Part shown: positions 7,747 to 15,743 of the stretch, piece by piece | How positions within the stretch are numbered: the stretch's first letter is position 1 | Layout of the letters: the number at the start of each line of letters is the position of its first letter | Source of the DNA: Sphaerisporangium sp040649355 | GTDB lineage: Bacteria > Actinomycetota > Actinomycetes > Streptosporangiales > Streptosporangiaceae | Direction: 5' to 3' | NCBI RefSeq assembly: GCF_043197795.1 | Contig: NZ_JBICTU010000002.1 | Location: 1-64,000 of the forward strand | Length of the DNA: 64,000 nucleotides | The notes under the pieces: model-generated | What the model saw: the letters and a program-made list of their open reading frames with translations, nothing else | The model's database searches: none | What the model was told of the DNA's origin: nothing | Position numbers and translations under genes: made by a program

Positions 7747-9249
7747 TCAGTAAAGGCGGGTGAGGGTGATGTCGTCTCCGATGATCTTCTGGGCGAGGAG
7801 GAGTTCCACCTCGGAGGCGTCGGCGGGGCTGGGGCCGACGATCACGTCGGCTGCCGCGAACAGGGAGTGCAGCCCGTCCGCGCCCTCCTGGCTGATGCAG
7901 GGCACCCCGGCCGGCTCGGCGTCCGTGTAGATCACCTTGGCGATCGACCGGCCGTCGGAATCGTGGAACCCGTGGGCCAACGTCCATCCGTGATCGAGGG
8001 AGGTGCCCATGTCCAGAGCCGAGTTCCCGAGGAAGGTGACTCTGAGCTGCGGCGCCACCCAGTGCTCGGCGTTGTGCAGGTAGCCGGCCGGTGACAGGTA
8101 GGCCCACGGCTCTGTGAGGAAGGTGCCCACCATGAGGCGCCGGGCGTGGATGAACTCCTCGTAGCCGTCGAGGAACCCGGTCACCCAGTCGACGAGATCA
8201 GGTTGCAGGTGGGCCATGGACTCGCGAAACGACGCGAGGGAGCGCTCGTCGCGGTCCAGGGACCGGCGCAGGGAGTCAAGGGTCGGCGGCTGCCCGGTCA
8301 ACTCGTCCCACCGGGCGAACGCGTGCGTCATGTCCCCGTCCCCGAAGAACCCCCGGGGTCCCGTCGCCTGCATCGCCTTGGCGAGCAGCGCGAACCGGAC
8401 CAGTGGATGGGCCTGGTCCTGTGCCGCGAGCGGGTCGCCCAGCAGGACCCATCCGGTGAACATCGCCATGAGATCGGCGATCGGGGGCGCCCCGGCGAAG
8501 GCGAAGGCGTTGCCCAGGTAATGCAGAGCCACGCCGTAGCGGTTGCCGGCCTGCATCATCAGGGTCAGGAACCGCCCCGCGACGTCCTGCCCCAGGGAAT
8601 CGGACGCTTCCTGCGCCTGGACGAGGAATGCCGACGCCTCCTTCAGGTGCGCCCCCGTGAGGCCGAGGCCGCCGCCCCCTTCCGGAGGCGCCTCGAACTG
8701 GATGAGCCGGGCGCGGTATCCCTCGCACACAGTGATGAGATGCGCCAGACTCGTCGAATCCGTCGACATGACATTTATCTTCTTATATACGGAGTAATCG
8801 GGATTTTCCGGAAGAAAAGGAAAATCCATGGGTAACGTGAGTCTTTCGCCCATGTCGGCGAGCATGGCCGCCCAGTCCTCACGCTCACCCGGCGACATGC
8901 GGCACCACGTGGTGATCGGTACGGGTAACGCGTCCGCCCGGTCCCAGATCCCGTTCCCGCGCAGGTTGACCAGGAGCTGGATCAGGTTCAGGCCCAGCAC
9001 CACGCGCGTCCGCATGTGCCGTGCTCCAGCCGGGGACAGCAGGAAGTCGTGGAAATGCCGCACCTCATGAGGGAGCACGGTAGTGCTGGAGACGGCGTCC
9101 AGGAAGGCCGGATCATCCAGCTCGGACAACCGCTCAGGCACCTCCACGCCGAGCGCGTAACGTCGCAGCTGGTCCCACCTTTCGGCCGAACCCACCGTCA
9201 GCGCGATTCCGGGGAACCTCGGGTCGAAATCGCCGAAGACCGTGCTCAC
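7747..9249 (-). CDS. HExxH-motif protein, unknown family, paired with EACC-like gene
   Basis: 500 residues. HEVRHFHDF at 61-69 contains a zinc-protease-type H-E-x-x-H with additional His67 and Asp68. The remainder is helix-rich with no domain recognised, and no signal peptide was seen. It starts at GTG 9249, overlapping the stop of the small upstream gene (GTGA), so the two are coupled. A stretch at about 8760-8830 is visibly AT-rich and uses TAT/AAA/ATT codons unlike its surroundings, a possible sign of transfer. HExxH could be a metallopeptidase centre or a chance match; conservation in homologues would decide. Confidence 0.6.
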   Translation of the reverse strand: MSTVFGDFDPRFPGIALTVGSAERWDQLRRYALGVEVPERLSELDDPAFLDAVSSTTVLPHEVRHFHDFLLSPAGARHMRTRVVLGLNLIQLLVNLRGNGIWDRADALPVPITTWCRMSPGEREDWAAMLADMGERLTLPMDFPFLPENPDYSVYKKINVMSTDSTSLAHLITVCEGYRARLIQFEAPPEGGGGLGLTGAHLKEASAFLVQAQEASDSLGQDVAGRFLTLMMQAGNRYGVALHYLGNAFAFAGAPPIADLMAMFTGWVLLGDPLAAQDQAHPLVRFALLAKAMQATGPRGFFGDGDMTHAFARWDELTGQPPTLDSLRRSLDRDERSLASFRESMAHLQPDLVDWVTGFLDGYEEFIHARRLMVGTFLTEPWAYLSPAGYLHNAEHWVAPQLRVTFLGNSALDMGTSLDHGWTLAHGFHDSDGRSIAKVIYTDAEPAGVPCISQEGADGLHSLFAAADVIVGPSPADASEVELLLAQKIIGDDITLTRLY

Positions 9250-9599
9250 GGCTCGGTCATCCCGGTCACCAACCGGAAGGCCGCCTTGATCTCCTCCTGG
9301 GTCAGATCGGTCTTCGCCTCGATCGTCACCTTGCGCAAAGGCCCCTCGAAGACCAGCTTCTGCGTCTTGCCCGCTCGCATGCGTTCCCAGAGCTGGGGGA
9401 TGATCGGACCCTCGATGAACAGCGCCGAGACGAGAGCGACGATCGACTCCACCGTGCCCAGGTCGAGGGCCAGCCGGCCTGGATCGGCCACGGGTGCCCG
9501 GGCGACCACGGTCTCCCCCGCGCCGGTCAGCTCCTCCGCCAGAAACGACACGGTCTCCTCGTCGGCCAGGATCCGGATCCTGCGCTTCGACCCGCTCAT
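9246..9599 (-). CDS. Small protein resembling effector-associated constant component (EACC)
   Basis: 117 residues: a basic N-terminus and a strand (KRRIRILADEE), a hydrophobic helix near residues 50-65 (VESIVALVSALF), then strands (KLVFEGPLRKVTIEAK) and a C-terminal helix. This order resembles the small EACC proteins that accompany variable effectors in actinobacterial conflict systems, but the similarity is judged by eye and is weak. ATG 9599 is preferred because AAGGGA lies 8 nt upstream; ATG 9608 is an alternative. It overlaps the HExxH gene by 4 bp. Confidence 0.4.
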   Translation of the reverse strand: MSGSKRRIRILADEETVSFLAEELTGAGETVVARAPVADPGRLALDLGTVESIVALVSALFIEGPIIPQLWERMRAGKTQKLVFEGPLRKVTIEAKTDLTQEEIKAAFRLVTGMTEP

Positions 9600-9991
9600 G
9601 CTCACCATCCCTTTTCGTGTCAGTGAACGCCCCTCGCACGCCCGTACGGTCACGCTGGGTCCCCGGAGTCGGTGGCGAACGAAGCGTCGGGCGACGAGCG
9701 CCCCGGACATCGGGGCGTTTCTCGTGAAGGATTCGCGACTCGACAGCCCTACGACAATCGTTCGCAAATGAGGCATATGGATACAGCGAGGCGTCATTTT
9801 ACGTCCAGAGCCGGGCTTCATCACGGGAGATTGGCATGAATACCAGACGGCGGAGTCGGTGGATTCATTTCCTCTAGCACTGACTGCGGCCGGGCGTGAA
9901 TCACGTACACGTGCCCCGGACCAGAACCTTCTTCCTCCAGCCTTCTAGACTACGTTGGCATCCACATGGGATGTGCTGACGTGGGAACACG
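9600..9991. other. 392-bp divergent intergenic region
   Basis: It lies between the EACC-like gene (leftward) and the methylase (rightward) and is less GC-rich than its surroundings near 9770-9880. It contains the near-palindrome CACGTACACGTG at 9902-9913, a possible operator. No convincing coding frame was seen. Confidence 0.5.
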
Positions 9992-11866
9992 TTGGACGAG
10001 GAGAGCTGGAGGCCGGCGATCAGCGGAGACGAGGCGACCGTCACGTCGGCCGACATCGCGCGCATGGCGGGGGTCGGGCGCGCCGCGGTGAGCAACTGGC
10101 GGCGCCGGCACGAGGACTTTCCCGAGCCGGTCGGCGGCACGGCGACCAGCCCGACCTTCTCCCTCAAGGATGTCGAGGCGTGGCTGCTCGGCCAGGGGAA
10201 GGTCGAGGAGCTGCCCTTGCGGGAGCGGGTCTGGCAGCAGATCAGAACGGCCACCGACGAGATCCGGCTCGGCGAGGTGGCGGCCGAGGCCACCGAGCTG
10301 CTGCGCGGCCAGGGCAGGCCCCGGCTGGTGCCGCGGACAGCGTGGAAGCTCATCAAGGAGTACGCGCAGGAGCGCGGCACCGCGGAAGCGACCCGATTCC
10401 TGCTGGACCGCTACGCCGAGGTCCACTCCCGCCGCCTGGTCGAGACGCCCGCCGAAGTGGCGGACTTCATGGTGAGGCTGGCCGGGCCGGGCGTCCACAC
10501 GATTCTGGACCCCGCCTGCGGCCTGGGGATCCTCCTCGCGATGAGTGGAGCGGAGCGCGCGTACGGGCAGGAGTGCGACGGCTCTCTCGCCCGGCTGTCG
10601 CAGACGCGCCTTTCGCTGGACGGAGTCGAGGGCGAGGTGCGGGCCGGCGACTCCCTCCGTCAGGACGCCTGGCCGGGCGTGACCGTGGACGCCGTGCTGT
10701 GCCATCCCCCCTTCAACGAGCGCAACTGGGGATACGACGAGCTGACGAGCGACCCGCGCTGGGAGTACGGCCTGCCGCCCAAGTCGGAGTCGGAGCTCGC
10801 CTGGGTCCAGCACGCGCTCGCCCACCTGAACCCCGGCGGTGTGGCGGTCCTGCTGATGCCCGCCATCGCGGCCAACCGCCGATCGGGGCGGCGCATCCGC
10901 AGCAACCTGCTCCGCCGGGGCGTCGTCCAGGCCGTGATCGGCCTCCCGCCGAAGATGGCGTCGGGGACCGGCCTTCCCGTGCACGTCTGGGTCCTTCGCA
11001 AGCCCGCGGGCGACGGCCGTACGCCGTCACGCGTGCTGATGGCCGAGGCCGGGCCCGCCGGTTTCGACGCGATCGCCGAGCGGTGGCAGGCATTCCAGGA
11101 TGATCCCGACCGCGAGGTGGACGTGCCGGGTGAGATCCGCACCGTCCCGATCATCGATCTGATCGACGAGGACATCGACGTGACTCCGGCACGGCACGTG
11201 GGCGTTGCGGACGAGGCGGGAGGCGACTACCCCTCCTTCCGCGAGCAGTTCGTCCGCCGCCTCGAACGTCTCGCGACGCTGGTGCCCGACGCGCTGCCCG
11301 GTAAGGCCAGGGAGATGCCGATGGTCCTGCTCTCGGAGCTGGAACGGACCGGAGCGCTGACGATCCACCAGTCCGGCAGGTACGACGTCGACGGCACGGG
11401 TGAGCTCGTACTCGACGCGAGCCGCCTGTTCACCGGAGGACCTGTCGTGACGCGCACGCGGCCCGAGGACAGGGTCGTGATCCGGCCGGGTGACGTGGTC
11501 GTGGCGACGCGCGACCGGGAGATCGCCGCCGAGGTGATCGAGGACGCCGGTCTCCTGCTCGGCCCTCGTCTCACCCTTCTCAGGCCCGACGCCGACCGAA
11601 TCGACTCGTACTTTCTCGCGGGGTTCGTACGCACCCTGTCGCTGTCGACGGGCGGCACCCAGTCGGGCCTGACGCGCTTCGATCCACGGCGTGCCCAGGT
11701 GCCGCGCCTCCCTCTTCCCGGGCAGCGCCGCTACGGCAAGGCGTTCAGGAACCTCTTCGCCTTCGAGGCGGAGCTCCGCGAGGTGCACGGGTCCGGCCTG
11801 ACGGTGGCGGCGTCCGTCGCCATGGGGCTCGCCAGCGGCGCGCTGGACCCCCCGCCACCGGCATGA
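9992..11866 (+). CDS. N-6 adenine DNA methylase with N-terminal HTH
   Basis: 624 residues. Residues ~18-65 form a MerR/excisionase-like HTH (SADIARMAGVGRAAVSNWRR). Residues ~130-340 are a type I HsdM-like N6-methylase: SAM motif DPACGLG at 173-179 and motif IV at 238-241. Motif IV reads HPPF instead of the usual N/D-P-P-F/Y, which may impair or change catalysis. The C-terminal part has a specificity-domain look (SRYF-like blocks, GGTQSGLTRFDP). TTG 9992 start with GTGGGAA upstream; no in-frame ATG precedes the HTH. No HsdR/HsdS partner is adjacent. It may act as a regulator or orphan methylase. Confidence 0.75.
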   Translation: MDEESWRPAISGDEATVTSADIARMAGVGRAAVSNWRRRHEDFPEPVGGTATSPTFSLKDVEAWLLGQGKVEELPLRERVWQQIRTATDEIRLGEVAAEATELLRGQGRPRLVPRTAWKLIKEYAQERGTAEATRFLLDRYAEVHSRRLVETPAEVADFMVRLAGPGVHTILDPACGLGILLAMSGAERAYGQECDGSLARLSQTRLSLDGVEGEVRAGDSLRQDAWPGVTVDAVLCHPPFNERNWGYDELTSDPRWEYGLPPKSESELAWVQHALAHLNPGGVAVLLMPAIAANRRSGRRIRSNLLRRGVVQAVIGLPPKMASGTGLPVHVWVLRKPAGDGRTPSRVLMAEAGPAGFDAIAERWQAFQDDPDREVDVPGEIRTVPIIDLIDEDIDVTPARHVGVADEAGGDYPSFREQFVRRLERLATLVPDALPGKAREMPMVLLSELERTGALTIHQSGRYDVDGTGELVLDASRLFTGGPVVTRTRPEDRVVIRPGDVVVATRDREIAAEVIEDAGLLLGPRLTLLRPDADRIDSYFLAGFVRTLSLSTGGTQSGLTRFDPRRAQVPRLPLPGQRRYGKAFRNLFAFEAELREVHGSGLTVAASVAMGLASGALDPPPPA

Positions 11867-11912
11867 TCTCAGCCTTGGTCGTCCAGGGGGCTTGTACGAG
11901 CTGACGCGTCGG

Positions 11913-11943
11913 CCGGTGCCCGGCGGGCAAGGTCGGGCACCGG
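11913..11943. terminator. Bidirectional hairpin terminator
   Basis: CCGGTGCCCG at 11913-11922 pairs perfectly with 11934-11943 (11-nt loop), between the convergent methylase and aldo/keto reductase genes. Confidence 0.7.
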
Positions 11944-11956
11944 CGAGCGACCCTCG

Positions 11957-12817
11957 TCAGGCGGCGTCGAGGCGGCCCACTTCCTCGGGGGAGAGCTTCA
12001 GGTCCACCGCGCCGACCGAGTCGCGGATCGTCTCGGGGCGCGAGGAGCCCGGGATCGGGATCAGGATCGGCGACTTGGCGAGCATCCACGCCAGGCACAC
12101 CTGGTGCGCGCTCGCTCCATGCTCCTTGGCCACGTCCTCGAAGGCGCCGAAGCGCGAGCCCAGCTCGCCCGAGCGGACGATGCCGCCGAACGGGCTCCAC
12201 GGCAGGAAGGTGATGCCGAGCTCGGTGCAGAGCTCCAGCTCCGGCTCGCTGGAGCGGAAGGCCGGGGAGAACTCGTTCTGCACGCTCACCAGACGCCCGC
12301 CGAGGATCTCGTTCGCCTGCCGGATCTGGGCGGGGTCGGCGTTCGAGATGCCCGCGAAGCGGATCTTGCCCGCGTCGAGCAGGTCGCGGATCGCCCCGAC
12401 CGAGTCCGCGTACGGCACCTTCGGGTCCGGGCGGTGGAACTGGTAGAGGCCGATGGCCTCGACGCCGAGCCGCCTGAGCGAGGCGTCGCACGCCTGCTTG
12501 AGGTGCTCGGGCGAACCGTCCAACCTCCAGGAGCCGTCGCCGGGGCGCACGTGGCCGCCCTTCGTCGCGATCAGCACGTCGGAGGTGTCGCCGCCGTACC
12601 CGGCGACGGCGCGGGCGATCAGGGACTCGTTGTGGCCGACCTCGTCCGCGTGCAGGTGGTAGGCGTCGGCGGTGTCGAACAGCGTCACGCCCGCGTCCAG
12701 CGCGGCGTGGATGGTCGCGACCGAACGCCGCTCGTCGGGGCGCCCCTCGATCGACATCGGCATCCCGCCGAGCCCGATCGCGCTGACCTGGACATCGCCG
12801 ATGCGGCGAGTCTGCAT
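11957..12817 (-). CDS. Aldo/keto reductase
   Basis: 286 residues, normal for the family. It probably reduces carbonyl compounds with NADPH. The catalytic tetrad is visible: Asp48 and Tyr53 (FDTADAY), Lys86 (LIATKGG) and His128 (YQFHRP). The NADP-binding loop region IPIPGSSRPETI is near the C-terminus. ATG 12817 with a strong AGGAGGA site 7 nt upstream. It lies 115 bp downstream of the TauE/SafE gene on the same strand. Substrate unknown. Confidence 0.9.
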   Translation of the reverse strand: MQTRRIGDVQVSAIGLGGMPMSIEGRPDERRSVATIHAALDAGVTLFDTADAYHLHADEVGHNESLIARAVAGYGGDTSDVLIATKGGHVRPGDGSWRLDGSPEHLKQACDASLRRLGVEAIGLYQFHRPDPKVPYADSVGAIRDLLDAGKIRFAGISNADPAQIRQANEILGGRLVSVQNEFSPAFRSSEPELELCTELGITFLPWSPFGGIVRSGELGSRFGAFEDVAKEHGASAHQVCLAWMLAKSPILIPIPGSSRPETIRDSVGAVDLKLSPEEVGRLDAA

Positions 12818-12932
12818 GGGAGTTCCTCCTCGAATGAGTGGTACCTGTCCAGTCTTTCCTGCCCGCCGTCGATCCGTCCAACAGCCCCGGCGCACCGCGT
12901 CGGATTCGCCGGGCGACCACAGCGTGGAGGGG

Positions 12933-13670
12933 TCATAGGAGCAGGCGTACCGCCGCGACGAAGGTGAGGAGCAGTGTCACCCGTTCGAACCACGTCCTGT
13001 TGATGTGGTCGATGACCGCGCGACCGGCCGCGGCGCCGACGAGGACGGCCGGGGCGGTCACGGCGGCGAAGGCCAGCGAGGCGGGGGTGATGAGCCCGAG
13101 CCCGACGCTGAACGGCACCTTGAACGCGTTGATCGTCAGGAAGAACCACGCGCTGGTCCCGAGGAATCCCAGCATCGGCATGCCCGCCGCGAGCAGGTAC
13201 AGGGCCATGATCGGGCCCGCGGCGTTGGCCGTCATGGTGGCGAAGCCGGAGAAGACCCCCGCGAAGGCGGCCACCGCCCGGTGGTGGGCCAGGGACGCCT
13301 CGGCCCCTCTGCGCCGGTTCCAGAAGTGGACGGCGATGATGACCAGCAGGATCACCCCGATGAGCCGTCTCATCTGCGCGTCGTCGACCCAGCGGACGAC
13401 GACGGCGCCGGCCACCACTCCGGCGGCCACCCACGGGAAGAGCCTGAGCAGCCTCGGCCAGTCGGCGTGGCGGCGGTAGGAGGCCACGGCCACCACGTCG
13501 CCGACGAGCAGGAGCGGCAGGAGCGTGCCCGTGGAGCTCCTCGTCGGGAGCACGAGCGCGAACAGGGCGACCGCCACCGTCCCGGTGCCGGCGACGCCGG
13601 TCTTGGAGAACCCTACGAGGACCAGCGAAAGCAGCAGCACCGCCCACTGCGCGACGTCGAGGGACGGCAT
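12933..13670 (-). CDS. TauE/SafE-family membrane transporter
   Basis: 245 residues with about seven or eight hydrophobic segments. The N-terminal LVLVGFSKTGVAGTG and the mid-protein FATMTANAAGPIMALYLL are the two half-repeat signatures of the TSUP (TauE/SafE) family, which moves sulfite, sulfoacetate or other anions. ATG 13670 overlaps the stop of a small upstream frame (TGATG) and has GCGAGG upstream. Substrate cannot be told from sequence. Confidence 0.85.
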   Translation of the reverse strand: MPSLDVAQWAVLLLSLVLVGFSKTGVAGTGTVAVALFALVLPTRSSTGTLLPLLLVGDVVAVASYRRHADWPRLLRLFPWVAAGVVAGAVVVRWVDDAQMRRLIGVILLVIIAVHFWNRRRGAEASLAHHRAVAAFAGVFSGFATMTANAAGPIMALYLLAAGMPMLGFLGTSAWFFLTINAFKVPFSVGLGLITPASLAFAAVTAPAVLVGAAAGRAVIDHINRTWFERVTLLLTFVAAVRLLL

Positions 13671-13924
13671 CAGCCTCGCCCGAAGGCGCGCCCCTCGACG
13701 TGCGCCCGGCCTGAGCAGCCGTGCGCCTGGCCCGGGAAGCCGTGTATCCGATCTCGGAAGTCGCGTGCCCGGCCTGGGAAGCCATGTATCCGATCTCGGA
13801 AGTCGCGTGCCCGGCCTGGGAAGCCGCCCGCGGCGTGTCGGCCTGGGGCGGGCATGTCCGGAGCGGACCCGATCTCGGGAAGGGCGTCGGGGGTCGCGTC
13901 TTCGATCGGCATGAAGCCCAGCAT
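13670..13924 (-). CDS. Possible small repeat-bearing ORF coupled to TauE/SafE
   Basis: An 84-codon frame starts at ATG 13924 (or ATG 13912) and ends in TGATG with the transporter start. It encodes two copies of a 14-residue unit (GFPGRARDFRDRIH) matching the 42-bp DNA repeat. No domain is recognised. The TGATG junction and AAGG near the start support translation, but it may equally be a non-coding leader containing a minisatellite. Confidence 0.3.
   Translation of the reverse strand: MLGFMPIEDATPDALPEIGSAPDMPAPGRHAAGGFPGRARDFRDRIHGFPGRARDFRDRIHGFPGQAHGCSGRAHVEGRAFGRG
13736..13819. repeat. 42-bp direct tandem repeat, two copies plus partials
   Basis: Units at 13736-13777 and 13778-13819 differ at only a base or two, with decayed partial copies either side. 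The 14-codon period lies upstream of the TauE/SafE start. Confidence 0.8.
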
Positions 13925-14037
13925 CCTTGGACAATACGACGGCCCGCAATCCTTTCCTCCGCCCGGTGGGCAGGCGTCCGCCGCCGCACCAGGTCTCGGC
14001 GGAACCTACAGGCGACCGGCCCGGTGCGCGGCCGTCC

Positions 14038-14538
14038 TCACGTGATGGCCACTTCGGCTTCGATCTCGACGGGGATGGAGTACGGGAGCTCGGCCAGGCC
14101 GACGGCGGAGCGGGCGTGTCTTCCCTGGTCGGGACCCCAGAGTTGGAGGATCAGGTCGGAGAATCCGTTGATCACCGCCGGCGTGTGGGTGAACCCGGGC
14201 GCGGTGTTGACCATGCCGAACACCCTCAGCCAACCGGTGATCCGGTCGAGGTCGCCGAGTTCCCGCTTGAGGCTCGCGAGGATGGCCAGACCCGTCAGCC
14301 GCGCCGCCTGGTAGCCCTGCTCGCGGGTGAGCCGCTCCCCGACCTTGCCCAGCGGCTCGGCCAGCGAGCCGTCCGCCGCCAGCGGCCCGTGCCCGGATAC
14401 GAAAGCACGGTCGCCATGCACCCTGACCCAGGGGAACGGCAGCTCGGCACCCGTCGGCAGCCGCATCGGCTCGGGCAGCACGAGCCCCAGTTCGTCCAGT
14501 CTCTTCTCGATATGCATGAAGGCCATCCGTAGTGGCAC
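14038..14538 (-). CDS. RidA/YjgF-family protein
   Basis: 166 residues. The core (VSGHGPLAADG, GKVGERLTREQGYQAARL, VFGMVNTAPGFTHTPAVINGFS) is that of the RidA/Rid2-7 superfamily, whose canonical member hydrolyses reactive enamine/imine intermediates from PLP enzymes. This branch is longer than RidA (~130) and lacks the strict RidA arginine context, so substrate is uncertain. GTG 14538 has GGGGGA 4-5 nt upstream; ATG 14526 and 14517 are alternatives. Confidence 0.8.
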   Translation of the reverse strand: MPLRMAFMHIEKRLDELGLVLPEPMRLPTGAELPFPWVRVHGDRAFVSGHGPLAADGSLAEPLGKVGERLTREQGYQAARLTGLAILASLKRELGDLDRITGWLRVFGMVNTAPGFTHTPAVINGFSDLILQLWGPDQGRHARSAVGLAELPYSIPVEIEAEVAIT

Positions 14539-14652
14539 CCTCTCCCCCAGGTCAAGTACGCGCAGCCCTGGTGCGCCGCACCGGGCGGGGACGGCACAAT
14601 GGTCTGGGTGCCGGGTTATTCGTGTTCCGGGACACCGGCCGGAGGGAGTCGG

Positions 14653-14710
14653 TCATGGAGATGGCATGCGGGGTGCCCGCCGCCGGGCCGCGTTTCATGG
14701 AGATGGCATG
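14653..14710. repeat. Duplicated ribosome-binding site and start codon
   Basis: A 16-bp block (TCATGGAGATGGCATG) occurs at 14653-14668 and again 42 bp later at 14695-14710. Each copy holds GGAG five bases before an ATG, and the two ATGs (14666, 14708) are in frame. Confidence 0.75.
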
Positions 14711-15118
14711 ACTCAGATACCGCGACCCCAGGTCTGGCCGACCCTGCGCGCCCGCGACGCCCGCACGCTCATCGCCTTCCTCGTCGAGGCGTTCGGCTTC
14801 GAGGAGACCGTCGTGTACGGCGAGGGCGACCGCGTCGACCACGCCCAGCTCGACTGGCCGCTCGGCGGAGGGATCATGCTCGGCTCCGTTCGTGAGCCCG
14901 GTGAGGACGACCCGTGGTCCCTGTCCCCTGGCACCTTCGGCGCGTACGTCGTCACCGACGATCCCGACCGGCTGTTCGCCCACGCCACCAGGGCCGGCGC
15001 GGAGGTGGTCCACGGGCTGCGCGAGACCGACTACGGATCCCGCGAGTTCGCCGTCCGCGACCCCGAGGGCAACCTGTGGTCCTTCGGCACCTACCGCGGC
15101 GAACCCCGCAAGGGCTGA
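14708..15118 (+). CDS. VOC-family (glyoxalase-like) protein
   Basis: 136 residues with the paired beta-alpha-beta-beta-beta pattern of the vicinal oxygen chelate superfamily (PTLRARDARTLIAFLVEAFGFEE, then GAYVVTDDPDRLFAHATRAGAEVV, ending FAVRDPEGNLWSFGTY). The C-terminal DPEGN-W-F-G motif is typical. Substrate is unknown. An in-frame second start with an identical ribosome-binding site lies at 14666, which would add 14 residues. Divergent from RidA. Confidence 0.85.
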   Translation: MTQIPRPQVWPTLRARDARTLIAFLVEAFGFEETVVYGEGDRVDHAQLDWPLGGGIMLGSVREPGEDDPWSLSPGTFGAYVVTDDPDRLFAHATRAGAEVVHGLRETDYGSREFAVRDPEGNLWSFGTYRGEPRKG

Positions 15119-15237
15119 CCCCTGGCGCGCTTCCGTCACGACCGACGCGACGAGAAGCGGCCTCCACCGGCGGGGTGCCGGCCTCCGCCTGTGGACGTGT
15201 GTCGATAAATGTCGGGGTCCTTTGATAGACGTAGGCC

Positions 15238-15609
15238 ATGGGTGTGACTGTCGATGAGTTCCTGGTGATGCTCGACCAGCTTCCCGAGGTGAAGCAGAGC
15301 GACGGCGACGACTGGATCGCGCTGAAGGTGCGCGGCAAGGGCTTCGGCTACCTGTGGGAGAAGACCGAGACCGTGGGGCTCAAGGCGACCATCGACGAGC
15401 AGATCGCACTGGTGGCCGAGCGGCCGGAGGTGTTCGAGCCCCAGTTCACCGCGGGCCGGTTCGGCTGGGTCGTGGTCCATCTCGCGAAGATCGATCCAGA
15501 TGAGCTTCTGGAGCTGGTCACCGAGGCCTGGTGCCTCACGGCTCCCAGGCAACTGGTCGACGCCCACGAGTCCGGTCCGCTGGGGCGAGCCATGCCACCC
15601 ACGCGCTGA
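15238..15609 (+). CDS. MmcQ/YjbR-family protein
   Basis: 123 residues. The order DWIALKVRGKGFGYLWE, GLKATIDEQIALVAERPEVF, and FGWVVVHLAKIDPDELLELVTEAW is typical of the MmcQ/YjbR (DUF419) fold, a small protein with a double-wing DNA-binding-like fold and no settled biochemical role. ATG 15238. It follows the VOC gene by 119 bp on the same strand. Confidence 0.85.
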   Translation: MGVTVDEFLVMLDQLPEVKQSDGDDWIALKVRGKGFGYLWEKTETVGLKATIDEQIALVAERPEVFEPQFTAGRFGWVVVHLAKIDPDELLELVTEAWCLTAPRQLVDAHESGPLGRAMPPTR

Positions 15610-15716
15610 GGCGCCCGAACCACGGCGGGGTGCGCTCGGCCGGCCGTACGAGCATCGGGGGGCGGAGGCGCGTCGCCGCGCCCCCGCCCCGCCCGAAGCC
15701 GTTGCTCCGCGGGTGC

Positions 15717-15743
15717 GACCGTCCTGCTGGAGACCGGACGGTC
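15717..15743. terminator. Hairpin between convergent genes
   Basis: GACCGTCC at 15717-15724 pairs with 15736-15743, directly after the stop of the Cys-rich exported protein (leftward) and downstream of the MmcQ gene. Confidence 0.5.

Noticed and set aside
12838..13479. 213-codon + strand frame opposite TauE/SafE
   Set aside because: Shadow of a membrane-protein gene; the minus strand has the TSUP signatures.
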